The translations under genes and the position numbers were made by a program. Under the pieces are notes generated by a model. The model did not search any database and was not told the origin of the DNA. It saw only the letters and a list, made by a program, of their open reading frames with translations. A stretch of 64,000 bases of DNA. It comes from Chersky-840 sp963811775. Lineage in GTDB: Bacteria; Actinomycetota; Acidimicrobiia; Acidimicrobiales; UBA8190. The first letter of the stretch is position 1; the number at the start of each line of letters is the position of its first letter. Location of the stretch: positions 124,001 through 188,000 of the forward strand of contig CAWESO010000002.1 of the NCBI GenBank assembly GCA_963811775.1. The letters are read 5' to 3'. Below are positions 24,088 through 32,773 of the stretch, piece by piece.

Positions 24088-25176
24088 TTGACGATAACGA
24101 TCGCCACCTCCGTCGCTGACCTCGCCCTTGAGGGGTGGGACGATTTGGTCATCGGTCATAGCAGCCACCTCCCGGCCCATCACCTCTACACGTCGACGTC
24201 TTGGCTTCGACGCTACGAGCCGTTTGGTGAATGGGATCAGCGGTACCTCGTGGCCCGGGACCGTGGAGCACTGACGGGCGGCCTGGCAACGCATCGAGTC
24301 GATCCCGCCAATGCGACGCCCAAGACACGCGTAGACGATCTTTTCCCGGAATTGTCAGCTCGACGCGATGTCCCTGCGTCCATGGCCCCCTGTCGCGTCG
24401 CGGGCGGCCTCATTGACGGCCGGACAGGGATTCTGACGCGGCCGGGGCTGTCGCTCGTCGAGCGAGGTGCCCTCATCGACCGGTTGCTCAGCGAAGCAGA
24501 GCACATCGCGAAGGACCGCGGTGAACGAGCGGTAATCTGCCGTTGTATCGATGCCGGTGACCTGCTCCTTCGTTCGGTGCTGAGGGGGCGAGGGTATATA
24601 GAAAGGCCGGGGCCCCGACACTTGGTACTCACCCGGCCGCCGGGGGGACTGGAGGGCTACATCGCATCGTTCTCGAACCGGTATCGCAACATGATCCGGC
24701 GAGAGATTCGCAAGCTGCGTGACGCGGGAATCGTTATTTCCGTCGAAGTCATCACCCGGGATCTCATCGCTTCGGTGCTCCCGTTGATCTCTCAACTTCA
24801 CACGAAACACAGTGTTGGCATCCAGCTCGACGCGGCACGCGGCGAGCTGGAGATGCTACGGAGGATCTTCAAACAAGATGCCCGGGCAGTGGTGGCCCGA
24901 GTGGGTGATCGACCGGTCGGCTACGTCGAACTCGTTGTCTATCGTGGCAATGCCTGGGCCCATCAGGCAGGGTTCGACTACGAGTTTCAAGGATCGCTGC
25001 CCCTGTACTTCGGAGTGCTCTTCTACGGACCCATGGACTTTGTTGACTCCGCACAGCTGTCCCGGATCGACTACAGCTTTGGAACTGAGCAGTCCAAGGT
25101 TTCCCGGGGCTGCAGTAGTCGACCGACCGTTCGTGCTTTCCGTGTACTCGATCCCTCCCTGGGGGCCGAATTCTGA
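24088..25176 (+). CDS. GNAT/FemAB-like acyltransferase (BioF2-like)
   Basis: A 362-residue protein with the double-GNAT layout of FemAB-like or BioF2-like (GNAT_6) proteins. The central RNMIRREIRKLRDAG is the signature of these families. It is followed by AVVARVGDRPVGYVELVVY as the GNAT core strand, and AHQAGFDYEF and PLYFGVLFYG near the end. Members transfer aminoacyl or acyl groups to amines, in peptidoglycan bridges, glycans or natural products. The start used is TTG at 24088, which the frame supports but no clear ribosome binding site does. It is divergent from the ATP-grasp gene. Both may act in one conjugate-building pathway (inference). Confidence 0.8.
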   Translation: MTITIATSVADLALEGWDDLVIGHSSHLPAHHLYTSTSWLRRYEPFGEWDQRYLVARDRGALTGGLATHRVDPANATPKTRVDDLFPELSARRDVPASMAPCRVAGGLIDGRTGILTRPGLSLVERGALIDRLLSEAEHIAKDRGERAVICRCIDAGDLLLRSVLRGRGYIERPGPRHLVLTRPPGGLEGYIASFSNRYRNMIRREIRKLRDAGIVISVEVITRDLIASVLPLISQLHTKHSVGIQLDAARGELEMLRRIFKQDARAVVARVGDRPVGYVELVVYRGNAWAHQAGFDYEFQGSLPLYFGVLFYGPMDFVDSAQLSRIDYSFGTEQSKVSRGCSSRPTVRAFRVLDPSLGAEF

Positions 25177-25369
25177 CCTCGGCGTCGCCGCTAGTGCGTC
25201 GGCAAGATCGACCGAGTCCACCCTTGTTGCGTGGGCGCGGGGGGTTGGAACCCCAACACGGTCGGTCGCGACTCTTCAGATCGCCTCGGCTTGCCCTGTG
25301 AACTGGGTTGACGCAACTCTGAGAAGCCGCTGATGAGCAGGTACGATCGCCGCGGAAGAAAGAGGGGCC
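25177..25369. other. Short intergenic region downstream of the acyltransferase
   Basis: No gene seen. The sequence runs into the LuxR/STAND remnant that begins near 25370. Confidence 0.3.
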
Positions 25370-25640
25370 ATGGCGGTCCGGAACGGAACCTTCGCAGTTC
25401 GACGACCGGAGTTGGACCGCGTAGTTCTGATCTGTGGCCCCGCGGGTGCCGGGCCCTGGTGACAGGCCCGGCCGGCGTGGGAAAGACACCCTGGTCCGGG
25501 AGGCAGCCGCCCACTGGACAGAGGGCGGTGGCCACGTCCTGTGGACCGCAGCCACCGAATCCGACCGTCAGTTCACTTTCGGCGCCCTCGCCGGGGTCGG
25601 TGCCCATCTCGATCCCTATTGGGGGCTCGGTGCTCAAGAA
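25370..25640 (+). pseudogene. LuxR/MalT-type ATP-binding regulator remnant (N-terminus only)
   Basis: Three reading frames in succession give the start of a large ATP-binding LuxR-type regulator: NGTFAVRRPELDRVV (frame of ATG 25370), then RALVTGPAGVGKT (Walker A), then DTLVREAAAHW, ATESDRQFTFGALAG. Two frame changes, near 25450 and 25490, and loss of everything after about 25640 show it is dead. The remainder of the regulator, including its HTH, is absent. Confidence 0.6.
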
Positions 25641-25719
25641 AGGCAGCCGGAATCGGCTGACTCCGCCAAGTTGTCTCAGTACAAAGCCCCCAATCAGTGG
25701 TTGATCACGACCTCTTCTG

Positions 25720-25992
25720 TCACTTCGTCGACGAGGTCGATTTCTCATCCCGCTCGCTCAACGCCTTCTCCGTGGCATCGAGGACGCTCTTCGCGAGCCC
25801 CGTCGAAGTAGTGACCAGTTGCTCGGTCATCTTGAAGGCCGAGTCGATGATCTTGCGCCGAGGTCCGTCGTCCTCACCTAGATGGGGAAACACGCCGTTG
25901 ACTGTATCCAGGAAGTTCCGTACCGCTTCCAGCGATGCATGCTCGGCATGCTCGATCGTGTCGATCAGACGCGTAGTCCCAGTGTCTTTCAT
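25720..25992 (-). CDS. Small helical, phasin-like protein
   Basis: A 90-residue, mostly alpha-helical, charged protein with no membrane span or signal. The core (LIDTIEHAEHASLEAVRNF, then KIIDSAFKMTEQLV and LAKSVLDATEKAL) has the amphipathic heptad-like pattern of phasin-like proteins that coat lipid or polyester granules. That assignment is by resemblance only. The ribosome binding site GGGAGG sits seven bases before the ATG at 25992; an ATG six bases earlier overlaps the site and is less likely. It is divergent from the patatin gene, which fits a lipid-related role but does not prove it. Confidence 0.6.
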   Translation of the reverse strand: MKDTGTTRLIDTIEHAEHASLEAVRNFLDTVNGVFPHLGEDDGPRRKIIDSAFKMTEQLVTTSTGLAKSVLDATEKALSERDEKSTSSTK

Positions 25993-26221
25993 CTTCATTC
26001 CTCCCTAGTCCAACTCCTATGTGATTCACTCTGACAAGATCGGCCCACCACGAATAGGGGCTTTCGACCATTCGTGGAGCGTGGTCGGGCACGATCACTG
26101 GCATGTGCCGGATGCCCCGCCGTCCCTTTTCCCCGGGGAGGGCGATCCGAGGACCGCGATCGAGGCATCAGGGCCCTTGGACCCTATCCCCCAGGTGCAT
26201 CCTCAGGGGACAATTCGAGAC

Positions 26222-27334
26222 ATGCTCGGCACTGTGCTCGACGTGTTCCGCCTCCGCCAGTACTTCAACGTCATCGCCCAGACCAAAGAGATCGCGACCG
26301 GGGTGCGCGAAGACGCCGGCTTGGTTAACGACGCCCGGCGTGCGGTGATGACCCTCCCCTTTGAGCGGCGGCGACAGCCCAACCTGCACCCGTTCCCGCG
26401 GGCACAGGCCCTGGGTATCCCCGACCTCGAGGGGCGCCGGCTGGCGTTGCTGGCCACCGGCGGCAGCGGTGCCCTCGCCTCGGTCGTCGGAGCCGCTCGG
26501 GCCCTGGAAGAGGCGGGCATCCGCCCGGCAAACATCTCGCTCTGTTCGGGGTCGGCCCTGTTCGGCTTCCCCATCGCCGCCGGCATCCCGGCCGACGAGG
26601 TCGCGGCTTTCACGCTCGGGCTTCGTCCCGACGACTACGTCGATGTCGACTGGCCAATGCTGGCCTCCCTGCTTCCCCGAGCGGCGAAGGGCTTTGCGGG
26701 CATCATCCGAGGTGGGCGAATCGAGGCGTCTTATCGGCGACTACTCGGCGACATGACCCTCGCTGAGATGCCGATCCCCGCCTACGCACCCATTTGGAAT
26801 ATTGAGGAGAACCGCCTCGAGTACATAGGCCCCCGCACCTACCCCGACATGCCCGTGGCCCGGGCTGTCCATATGGCGATCGCCCTGCCCCTGTTCATCG
26901 AGCCGGTGATGCTCAACGGCGGCCACTGGTGCGATGGCGGCATCGTCGACATCTTCCCGGTGCGACCGGTCCTCGACATTGAGGAGGCGCCCGAGGTGGC
27001 GCTTGCAATCAACGGCTTCTATCCGCGGGGGTTCGTCGGCGAGGACGCGTCTGGCTGGCAGAACCGGCGCGCCAGCATCCTCTACATCGCCAGTCAAGTC
27101 CGCACCTGTCAGCAAGAGGAGCTGGCCAGGACCAACCTCGCTCGGCTCGAACACGAGACGGACGTGATGATGATCGAGCCCGTGCCCTACGCCAAGGTCC
27201 GCGGGGCAGGGTTCTATCGGCAGTTCCTCAACACCACAGAGTGGCCGGACTTCATGCGTGCCGGCCGCATCGAGACCCGTCGCGTGCTGGCCACCCGTGC
27301 CGGATCCGGACTTCCGCTCGATCGGCACTTGTAG
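26222..27334 (+). CDS. Patatin-like phospholipase family protein
   Basis: A 370-residue protein of the patatin fold (serine/aspartate dyad lipid acyl hydrolase). The glycine-rich oxyanion-hole loop is LLATGGSGAL, and the D-G-G motif carrying the catalytic Asp is WCDGGIVDIFPV. The nucleophile elbow, normally G-x-S-x-G, here reads LCSGSALFG and does not match exactly, so activity is uncertain. The ATG at 26222 has AGGGGA 11 bases upstream; the open frame before it is low-quality sequence. It has no signal peptide. It lies divergent from the phasin-like gene and upstream of another lipid-type hydrolase on the same strand. Confidence 0.8.
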   Translation: MLGTVLDVFRLRQYFNVIAQTKEIATGVREDAGLVNDARRAVMTLPFERRRQPNLHPFPRAQALGIPDLEGRRLALLATGGSGALASVVGAARALEEAGIRPANISLCSGSALFGFPIAAGIPADEVAAFTLGLRPDDYVDVDWPMLASLLPRAAKGFAGIIRGGRIEASYRRLLGDMTLAEMPIPAYAPIWNIEENRLEYIGPRTYPDMPVARAVHMAIALPLFIEPVMLNGGHWCDGGIVDIFPVRPVLDIEEAPEVALAINGFYPRGFVGEDASGWQNRRASILYIASQVRTCQQEELARTNLARLEHETDVMMIEPVPYAKVRGAGFYRQFLNTTEWPDFMRAGRIETRRVLATRAGSGLPLDRHL

Positions 27335-27663
27335 CCGATCGACCGGTCCGGTACCAGGCGGATGCGGTTCTCACCGTCTGACTGGCATCTCCACCCAAGG
27401 GGAACACCGGCGCTCGCGGGGCCGAGATCGGTTCACCGTGCGAAGACCAGGGCGGTCTCGAGGGATATGAGCATCTCCGTCCCCGTCCATCGAGTCGGAA
27501 CCCGACGGGCCAAGCAAGGCGACACTGGAGCGCATCGTCAGGGGCAGCGAGAAAGCTTCGCCGTGGGCCCCGGAGATGCCGGAGGGACTCTGCCGCACAT
27601 CCGTCAGCGCCCGGCGCCTTGGTGTCACACTGGGCGAGATCCAGCCCTGTTCAAAGGGGGACA
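27335..27663. other. Intergenic region before the alpha/beta hydrolase
   Basis: No protein-like frame, RNA gene or hairpin was recognised. It presumably contains the promoter of the gene starting at 27664, whose ribosome binding site (AAAGGGGG) is at its end. Confidence 0.4.
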
Positions 27664-28929
27664 ATGAGATCTCAGGAGATGCGGGCCGCGGGTCGCCTTG
27701 CAACGCGCACGTTGGCTGACACGGTGAGCCAGGTCGAGCAGGTACATCGAGCCGTTGCCGCCAGAGCGTTCGCACTGACCGCTCCGGCCAGCCTCCCCGT
27801 ACGAGTCGTCCACCACAGCATCGCCACCGGCGCCTACGCCGTCATCCGGGGAGCTGTCCTCGTCGCCGGCCACGCGACCAGCGAGCTTGTGGGCCTTGCG
27901 GCGGGGTCAACCCGTCCGGCCGGTTCGACACCCCGGAGCAATCTGGCACAGGCCGTGCTCAACGCCACCTTGGGAAGCGAGCTGGCTGACCAGGGCAGTC
28001 CATTGGCGATCCAGATGGCTATCCGACACGCCCGATCCGACATTGCACCTCGCCGTGACACGCTCGAAGTCGCCTTCCCCGGCGCCACCTCGAAGGTAGC
28101 GGTCTTCATCCACGGCTTGGGCGAGACTGAGGAGTCGTGGCGGCTGCACGCCGGTCGCCATGGCGACGGCACAGAGTCCACCTATGGATCGCGTCTCGCG
28201 CACGAACTCGACTACACCCCCGTCTACTTGCGATATAACACCGGCCTTCACATCTCCGAGAACGGCCAGCACCTCGCGGCACTCCTCGACGAGTTCGTCG
28301 CAGCCTCACCAGTTGCCGTCGCCGAGTTGATCCTGGTGTGTCACTCCATGGGTGGGTTAGTGGCTCGCAGCGCGTGCCACTATGCGCAACGGAGGAGGCA
28401 CTCGTGGGTTTCGAAGCTGCGCCACGTCTTCTACTTGGGCACCCCACACCTGGGGGCGGGCCTTGAGCAATGGGTCAGCCGATTCAGCGACGTGCTTCGC
28501 AGGCTTGACGAAGGCCGGCCGCTAGCTTCGGTCCTCGACCGTCGCAGCGCAGGAATCAAGGACCTTCACGCTGGATACCTGCTCGATGACGATTGGGGCG
28601 AGGAGAGCCCCGCACCAAGGCGCCAACCCACTGACATCCCCCTCATCCCCGGGGTAAACCACTACGCCGTCAGCGCCACTGTCACCACGAGCCGCCGCAA
28701 CCCACTCGGTCGATTCGTGGGGGACATTCTCGTACAGCCCGCCAGCGCCCGTGGCCGATCCAATCGGGGCGGGCAGATGCTGTTCACCGCCGACCATACG
28801 CGCCACTTCGCGGGGATGCACCATTTCACCCTTCTCAACCACCCCTCCGTCTACGAAGCCATGCGGGAGTGGCTCGATCCCACATTCCTCGCTGAGTCTG
28901 AGGTTAGGCCCGCCACCGCCCGTCTGTAA
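27664..28929 (+). CDS. Alpha/beta hydrolase, PGAP1/lipase-like
   Basis: A 421-residue protein. An N-terminal helical region (about 1-135) precedes an alpha/beta-hydrolase domain that starts with VAVFIHGLGETEESW (oxyanion-hole HG). The nucleophile elbow is CHSMGGLVA, with Cys in place of the first Gly. YLGTPHLGAG is typical of lipases and GPI-inositol-deacylase-like (PGAP1) proteins that act on lipids or esters. A late His in HFTLLNHPSVY could complete the triad. No signal peptide is obvious, though the N-terminal helices contain hydrophobic stretches and could be membrane-associated. ATG 27664 is preceded by AAAGGGGGAC. Confidence 0.8.
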   Translation: MRSQEMRAAGRLATRTLADTVSQVEQVHRAVAARAFALTAPASLPVRVVHHSIATGAYAVIRGAVLVAGHATSELVGLAAGSTRPAGSTPRSNLAQAVLNATLGSELADQGSPLAIQMAIRHARSDIAPRRDTLEVAFPGATSKVAVFIHGLGETEESWRLHAGRHGDGTESTYGSRLAHELDYTPVYLRYNTGLHISENGQHLAALLDEFVAASPVAVAELILVCHSMGGLVARSACHYAQRRRHSWVSKLRHVFYLGTPHLGAGLEQWVSRFSDVLRRLDEGRPLASVLDRRSAGIKDLHAGYLLDDDWGEESPAPRRQPTDIPLIPGVNHYAVSATVTTSRRNPLGRFVGDILVQPASARGRSNRGGQMLFTADHTRHFAGMHHFTLLNHPSVYEAMREWLDPTFLAESEVRPATARL

Positions 28930-29172
28930 CTCGCTTGGATGGGAGCTGGTCGAGTCGCCATGGTTGCGACCGGAGTTCGCGTCGCGGCTGGATTCCCATT
29001 TCCCGGGTACCATAAGGGTGCTCGCGCCGCCGGCGAGAAAACGTCATATCGAGCGTCGTTGACCACGAAGGTGGGTGACCCAACTGCCCGCGGTGTCATC
29101 TATGAACGAGGAACGATGAGGTGGTGGCGTGATCGATGTGGCGTCAGGACGAGCCGATGTCCGAGTATGTGA
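28930..29172. other. Intergenic region between convergent genes
   Basis: It separates the convergent hydrolase and DUF1003-like genes. Only a few very short frames were seen and none is convincing. Confidence 0.3.
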
Positions 29173-29613
29173 CTATTTGCCGCTGATCTTTGCTTCTAGT
29201 CCATCGATTCGATCAGCCAGATCCTTGAGTCCCCCTGCGGTATGCACGTCGAGTCGGTCGAGGATCAGCAGCGTATCGTCGTACGTGTGCTGAGACCGCA
29301 CATCGCTCGCCTCGCTCTGCACATTTTGTCCAACCATGATGACGGACAGCAATACCAATTGGAGGAACGTTTGCGCAATCCACGCAATGATGCCCTCGCC
29401 TCCCGGCTTTAGCGCCGGCCGCAATCCAATCAAGGCAATGACGACGAAGACATAGGCGCACCACATTGATCCAACGATGTTGGTGAGGAAGACGGCGATC
29501 TTGGCATTGACCCCGCTTGTCTTCGTGGCCTCTTCTCGCAGCCCGCGAATGCTGATTGCTTGACCAATGTGGTGGCGTGTCTTGACTGGTCTCGGTATCT
29601 GACTCTCAACCAT
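29173..29613 (-). CDS. DUF1003-like small membrane protein
   Basis: A 146-residue protein with two membrane segments (about 49-65, SMWCAYVFVVIALIGL, and about 75-95, IIAWIAQTFLQLVLLSVIMVG), followed by a soluble tail with QNVQSEASDVRSQHTYDDTLLILDRLD. The order of a short loop between two spans, then Q-N-x-Q and a D-R-x-x-x-x-Y-like motif, is that of DUF1003 proteins, whose function is unknown. The extreme C-terminus (LADRIDGLEAKI) looks coiled-coil. It stands alone on the minus strand. Confidence 0.75.
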   Translation of the reverse strand: MVESQIPRPVKTRHHIGQAISIRGLREEATKTSGVNAKIAVFLTNIVGSMWCAYVFVVIALIGLRPALKPGGEGIIAWIAQTFLQLVLLSVIMVGQNVQSEASDVRSQHTYDDTLLILDRLDVHTAGGLKDLADRIDGLEAKISGK

Positions 29614-29873
29614 CCCACTCTCCTTGTTGGGTCCACACCGAGCATGGCATCAATAGATCCGTGGAGGTGGACTGGATCTCGCTCCGCGGGGCCGGACTCG
29701 CCTCCGGAGCCTCGACGGAAAGTCCCAGCGAGCCTGCAGGGATTCGACACAGTAGGTATGCGCCTGCAGCCCGGCGCTGGCCGGACGGCCAGAGGGCAAC
29801 TGGCCGGAAACTCATTGCGGAGTTTTCAGGTGGGGTTGTCTCCGCGAGGTCCATGCTCTGTCTCTGGCCGTCA

Positions 29874-31955
29874 TCACGGCTGAGAAGCGGCTCCGAGCCG
29901 AACCGTGACACTTCGAGTACGCGGTGCCAATGTCACAGTCCCGGTTTGCTCGTTGATGCTGCCGGACGACGTCGCTGCGATGTCATTGGTGAACGAGGGA
30001 AGCTCGAAAACCACCTGGCCCGACGGCGATTGGCCGTTCAGCGTCAGTGAAACCGATTCACCACTGGACGAGATCCTGACGCTCAGCCTCTTGCCAGCGG
30101 TTGTGGGGAAGTTGGTGACCGAGATCGACGCACCGTCGCTCAACCATTGTGCCGGGACGCCCCGGCCCACGATCAGGGTGCCGTCCGAGCTCTGCGCCAC
30201 CAGTGAGTCCAACAACACCTTGTTCGCCTGGGACATCCCCCAGGCATGAGGCGACGACCCTTGGCCGGTGGCAGGGTGTTTCCCGATCCACGGGGTGGTA
30301 GCGGAAGGTGCGCTCGAACTCTCCCACCACGAGTACGGTCCACTCTGGCTGTTCTCGATCATGAACTCGTAACTCAGAATGCCCTGGTCGCGATAGGCGG
30401 TGCTGGCCAGCCCCGCGCTGCCCATGCCCGCGTTGTAGCCGGTCGAGTAGTAGTCGCCCGGGAAGCCCCCGAAGGTGTCCGGCGGAAGGGTGCCCTTGAG
30501 ACGCTGGAAGCCGTAGGCATAGGTGGCGTCGATCAGGGAAATGCCCGGACCGTTGAGCGTCGCTCCAAAGAGAGACCCGTTCCACGCCCAGCCGCCGAAG
30601 CCGAACGGCGACGTCCAGTTGGCGTCCTCGGGATTCGCGCACCGGTTGGCGCTGTTGGGTGCGAGAAGCGAGCAGGGCAGGTAATCCAAGCCATAACGGC
30701 TGATGGTTGTGTCGAGCACCTGGTTTGTTGCCGCCAGCAGGCTGTCGTACTGCTGCGTCGCCCACGCGGCCTCGGAGCGGTCCCCGATGCGCTCGGCGAG
30801 ATAGTGGTACGCGGCCAGGCCTGTCAGGGCTTCGTAATCGTCGGTGGTCCAATAGCCCTGGGTGTCGATGTCATTCGTGGATTGCATGATCCCGGAGGGT
30901 CCGGTCCGGTCAGCGGCAATGTCGCGCGCCGTGGCCTTGATCGAAGCGAAGTGCTCCTTGACAAAGCGCAGATCTCCCGTCTTCATCAGGTAGACCGCCC
31001 AAGGCCAGGCGTAGGTCCACTCTCCGTCCTGGTACTGCGCTTGGGGGCCGACGACGTTCCCCGCCTCGAGGAGCAGCGCGTGGGCGTCGGAGAAGTATCC
31101 CTGGGTAAAGAGGTTTGTCAGGATGCCGATGACATCGTGACTGAATTCGGACTCGTAACCGTTGACCCCGGTGTTCAGATCGTTGCCACTCCTCGCGATC
31201 TGGGTGTAGATGAAGCCGCTCCGGTATGCGTCGTTGAGCGAGGAGTCAGGGACAGTGATTCCAGCGATGCCGGCAAGTTGCTGGTGCCAGAATCTCCGCA
31301 TGTGCGCGTAGTGCTGATCGAAGCTCCCCGCGGTGGCCAACGCCTGAGTGCTGGGCCACGGGTAGTTGTTTCCGAAACGGTCGACGGCCACGACGTAGTC
31401 GTGAATGACCGACGCATGGGGCTTCACCGTGTTGGGAGCGGTGTTGAGTTCTACCAACCCGGCGGAGGCGTCTGGATCTGCCACGATTACCCGGTCGGTC
31501 GAATTCCGGACCGATACCCGGCTGTATACGGCGACGTAGGCATCTCCGGCAAGTTCGAGCTTGTCGGCGAACTCGGTGATGGAAACGATGGCACCAGAGC
31601 GCCGGAAGGTGGTCACCTGCGCGGGGAGGTACCCCTCGGCATCCGTCCACGTCGTCGCGGCGCCGTCGTAGATGCCGAAGCCGAAGTCCCTGTTGATGTC
31701 ATCTTGGACGTAGAAGGTTCCACCGAGGCAGGTGACAACCCCTTGATAGTTGCCCTCCCATCCGATCGCCGACGCGGTGCCGTAGGCGCCAGTGAGTGCA
31801 TCGGTATTCATATTGTATTTGCAGTCGTACTCTGTGGCCGGTCCGCCGCCGGTCGTGCGGATGGCAGTCTGAGGGCTTCCCCCGCAACCGGTCAGCGCGC
31901 TTCCGCCCCCCAACAAGATCAAGGTGATCAAAGCCACATTCCGCCATGGGCGCAC
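29874..31955 (-). CDS. Lipoprotein with six-hairpin (alpha/alpha) glycosidase-like domain
   Basis: A 693-residue lipoprotein. The GTG at 31955 gives a textbook signal (RPWRNVALITLILLGGG) ending in the lipobox LTGC, so it is anchored to the membrane outside the cell. An N-terminal beta domain is followed by an (alpha/alpha)6-barrel with conserved aromatic and acidic segments (GEWTYAWPWAVYLMKTGDLRF, YWTTDDYEALTGLAAYHY, GFGGWAWNGSLFG), then a C-terminal beta-sandwich. This layout is that of six-hairpin glycosidases acting on plant or microbial glycans; the exact GH family is not recognised. The frame is open upstream to 32174, but that part is low-quality and overlaps the divergent gene. No transporter or partner glycosidase is adjacent. 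Confidence 0.75.
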   Translation of the reverse strand: MRPWRNVALITLILLGGGSALTGCGGSPQTAIRTTGGGPATEYDCKYNMNTDALTGAYGTASAIGWEGNYQGVVTCLGGTFYVQDDINRDFGFGIYDGAATTWTDAEGYLPAQVTTFRRSGAIVSITEFADKLELAGDAYVAVYSRVSVRNSTDRVIVADPDASAGLVELNTAPNTVKPHASVIHDYVVAVDRFGNNYPWPSTQALATAGSFDQHYAHMRRFWHQQLAGIAGITVPDSSLNDAYRSGFIYTQIARSGNDLNTGVNGYESEFSHDVIGILTNLFTQGYFSDAHALLLEAGNVVGPQAQYQDGEWTYAWPWAVYLMKTGDLRFVKEHFASIKATARDIAADRTGPSGIMQSTNDIDTQGYWTTDDYEALTGLAAYHYLAERIGDRSEAAWATQQYDSLLAATNQVLDTTISRYGLDYLPCSLLAPNSANRCANPEDANWTSPFGFGGWAWNGSLFGATLNGPGISLIDATYAYGFQRLKGTLPPDTFGGFPGDYYSTGYNAGMGSAGLASTAYRDQGILSYEFMIENSQSGPYSWWESSSAPSATTPWIGKHPATGQGSSPHAWGMSQANKVLLDSLVAQSSDGTLIVGRGVPAQWLSDGASISVTNFPTTAGKRLSVRISSSGESVSLTLNGQSPSGQVVFELPSFTNDIAATSSGSINEQTGTVTLAPRTRSVTVRLGAASQP

Positions 31956-32040
31956 GGAGTGATTCTGGCAGGTCGTCCTGCGGCAAGGGCGAAATATCGG
32001 TGTTCTGACACCTCGCCCTCGGGTTGTCGGAGTACTCGGA

Positions 32041-32657
32041 GTGGCCATAACGGTGGGGATAGCGGTCACCCTGATCGTCTTCGTCGGCGTCGGTGCCCCG
32101 GGTCCGCAGGGCGCCTTTGCCTCATGGTCGGCAGTCCCGACGAAGGCGCCACCGCAACAGATCTCCTCTTCCAACGCGGTATGCGGACGCGTCGTGAACA
32201 GGGCCGTGGCGATCGGCCCCCCCGACTACGCACCAACGCAAGGCCTATGGAGGCCTGTCGCCGACGACACCGCGGTTCGTTCACCCTGGTCATGCTCACG
32301 GCTCCTCTCGGGGATCAGACCGCTTCTGCGGCGTGTCTCAACGGTCCCGGGATCTTTGCCGATGGCAGAGGCGGTTTGATGTTGAATGGAAGTTCAAAAG
32401 GACTGGCGCCTGACGCCGTTTCGTGGGCGTACGCGGCAAGTTGTCCGACCGCGGGGTGTGCCCACGGATATCAAGTGTCGACCGGACCTGTCGGTCGAGG
32501 GGTAAGGGGCGTGACGCTCATCCTCGTCAATGGCGAGCACGTGGTGGCGACAGTCGCTCATGGCCACTACGCGGCGTGGTGGCCGGGGGAAGTGCGACTC
32601 GCGGCCGGCGTAGTGACGACAACCAAAGGGTCCACAACGCAGAGATTCCCGAGGTGA
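32041..32657 (+). pseudogene. Membrane-anchored or secreted protein with C-terminal AWWPG-type domain, frameshifted
   Basis: The first frame starts at GTG 32041 with a hydrophobic segment (ITVGIAVTLIVFVGVG) and an extracellular-type region ending LWRPVADDT. The natural continuation, RGSFTLVM and on to VATVAHGHYAAWWPG and TTTQRFP, lies in another frame and stops at 32657. One base seems to be missing at about 32270 (ACCCGC read as ACCGC). The C-terminal pattern, a V-x-V-L-x-N-G strand followed by AAWWPG, recurs at the ends of actinobacterial proteins of unknown function, some fused to anti-sigma-like regions. Divergent from the lipoprotein gene. Mutation and sequencing error cannot be separated here. 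Confidence 0.65.
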
Positions 32658-32773
32658 CACCGGCTTGGTGAACGTGGCGATGTCGACGTGATCCCACCCG
32701 AGGGGCCACATCGCCCGGCTCTGCCAACGCCTGCAGCACGTTCTCGTTGACGTGGCCGGGCCCCTTCGCCCCG

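Noticed and set aside
1880..28929. A defence island or prophage reading of the accessory stretch
   Set aside because: Apart from one IS and a transposase relic there are no integrase, phage structural, restriction, toxin or CRISPR-type genes.
30246..32240. A very long plus-strand frame running antisense to the glycosidase-like lipoprotein
   Set aside because: It is a GC-driven mirror of the real minus-strand gene: Arg/Val/Gly-rich with no motifs. Only its last part (after about 32270) is real, as the second half of the frameshifted membrane protein.
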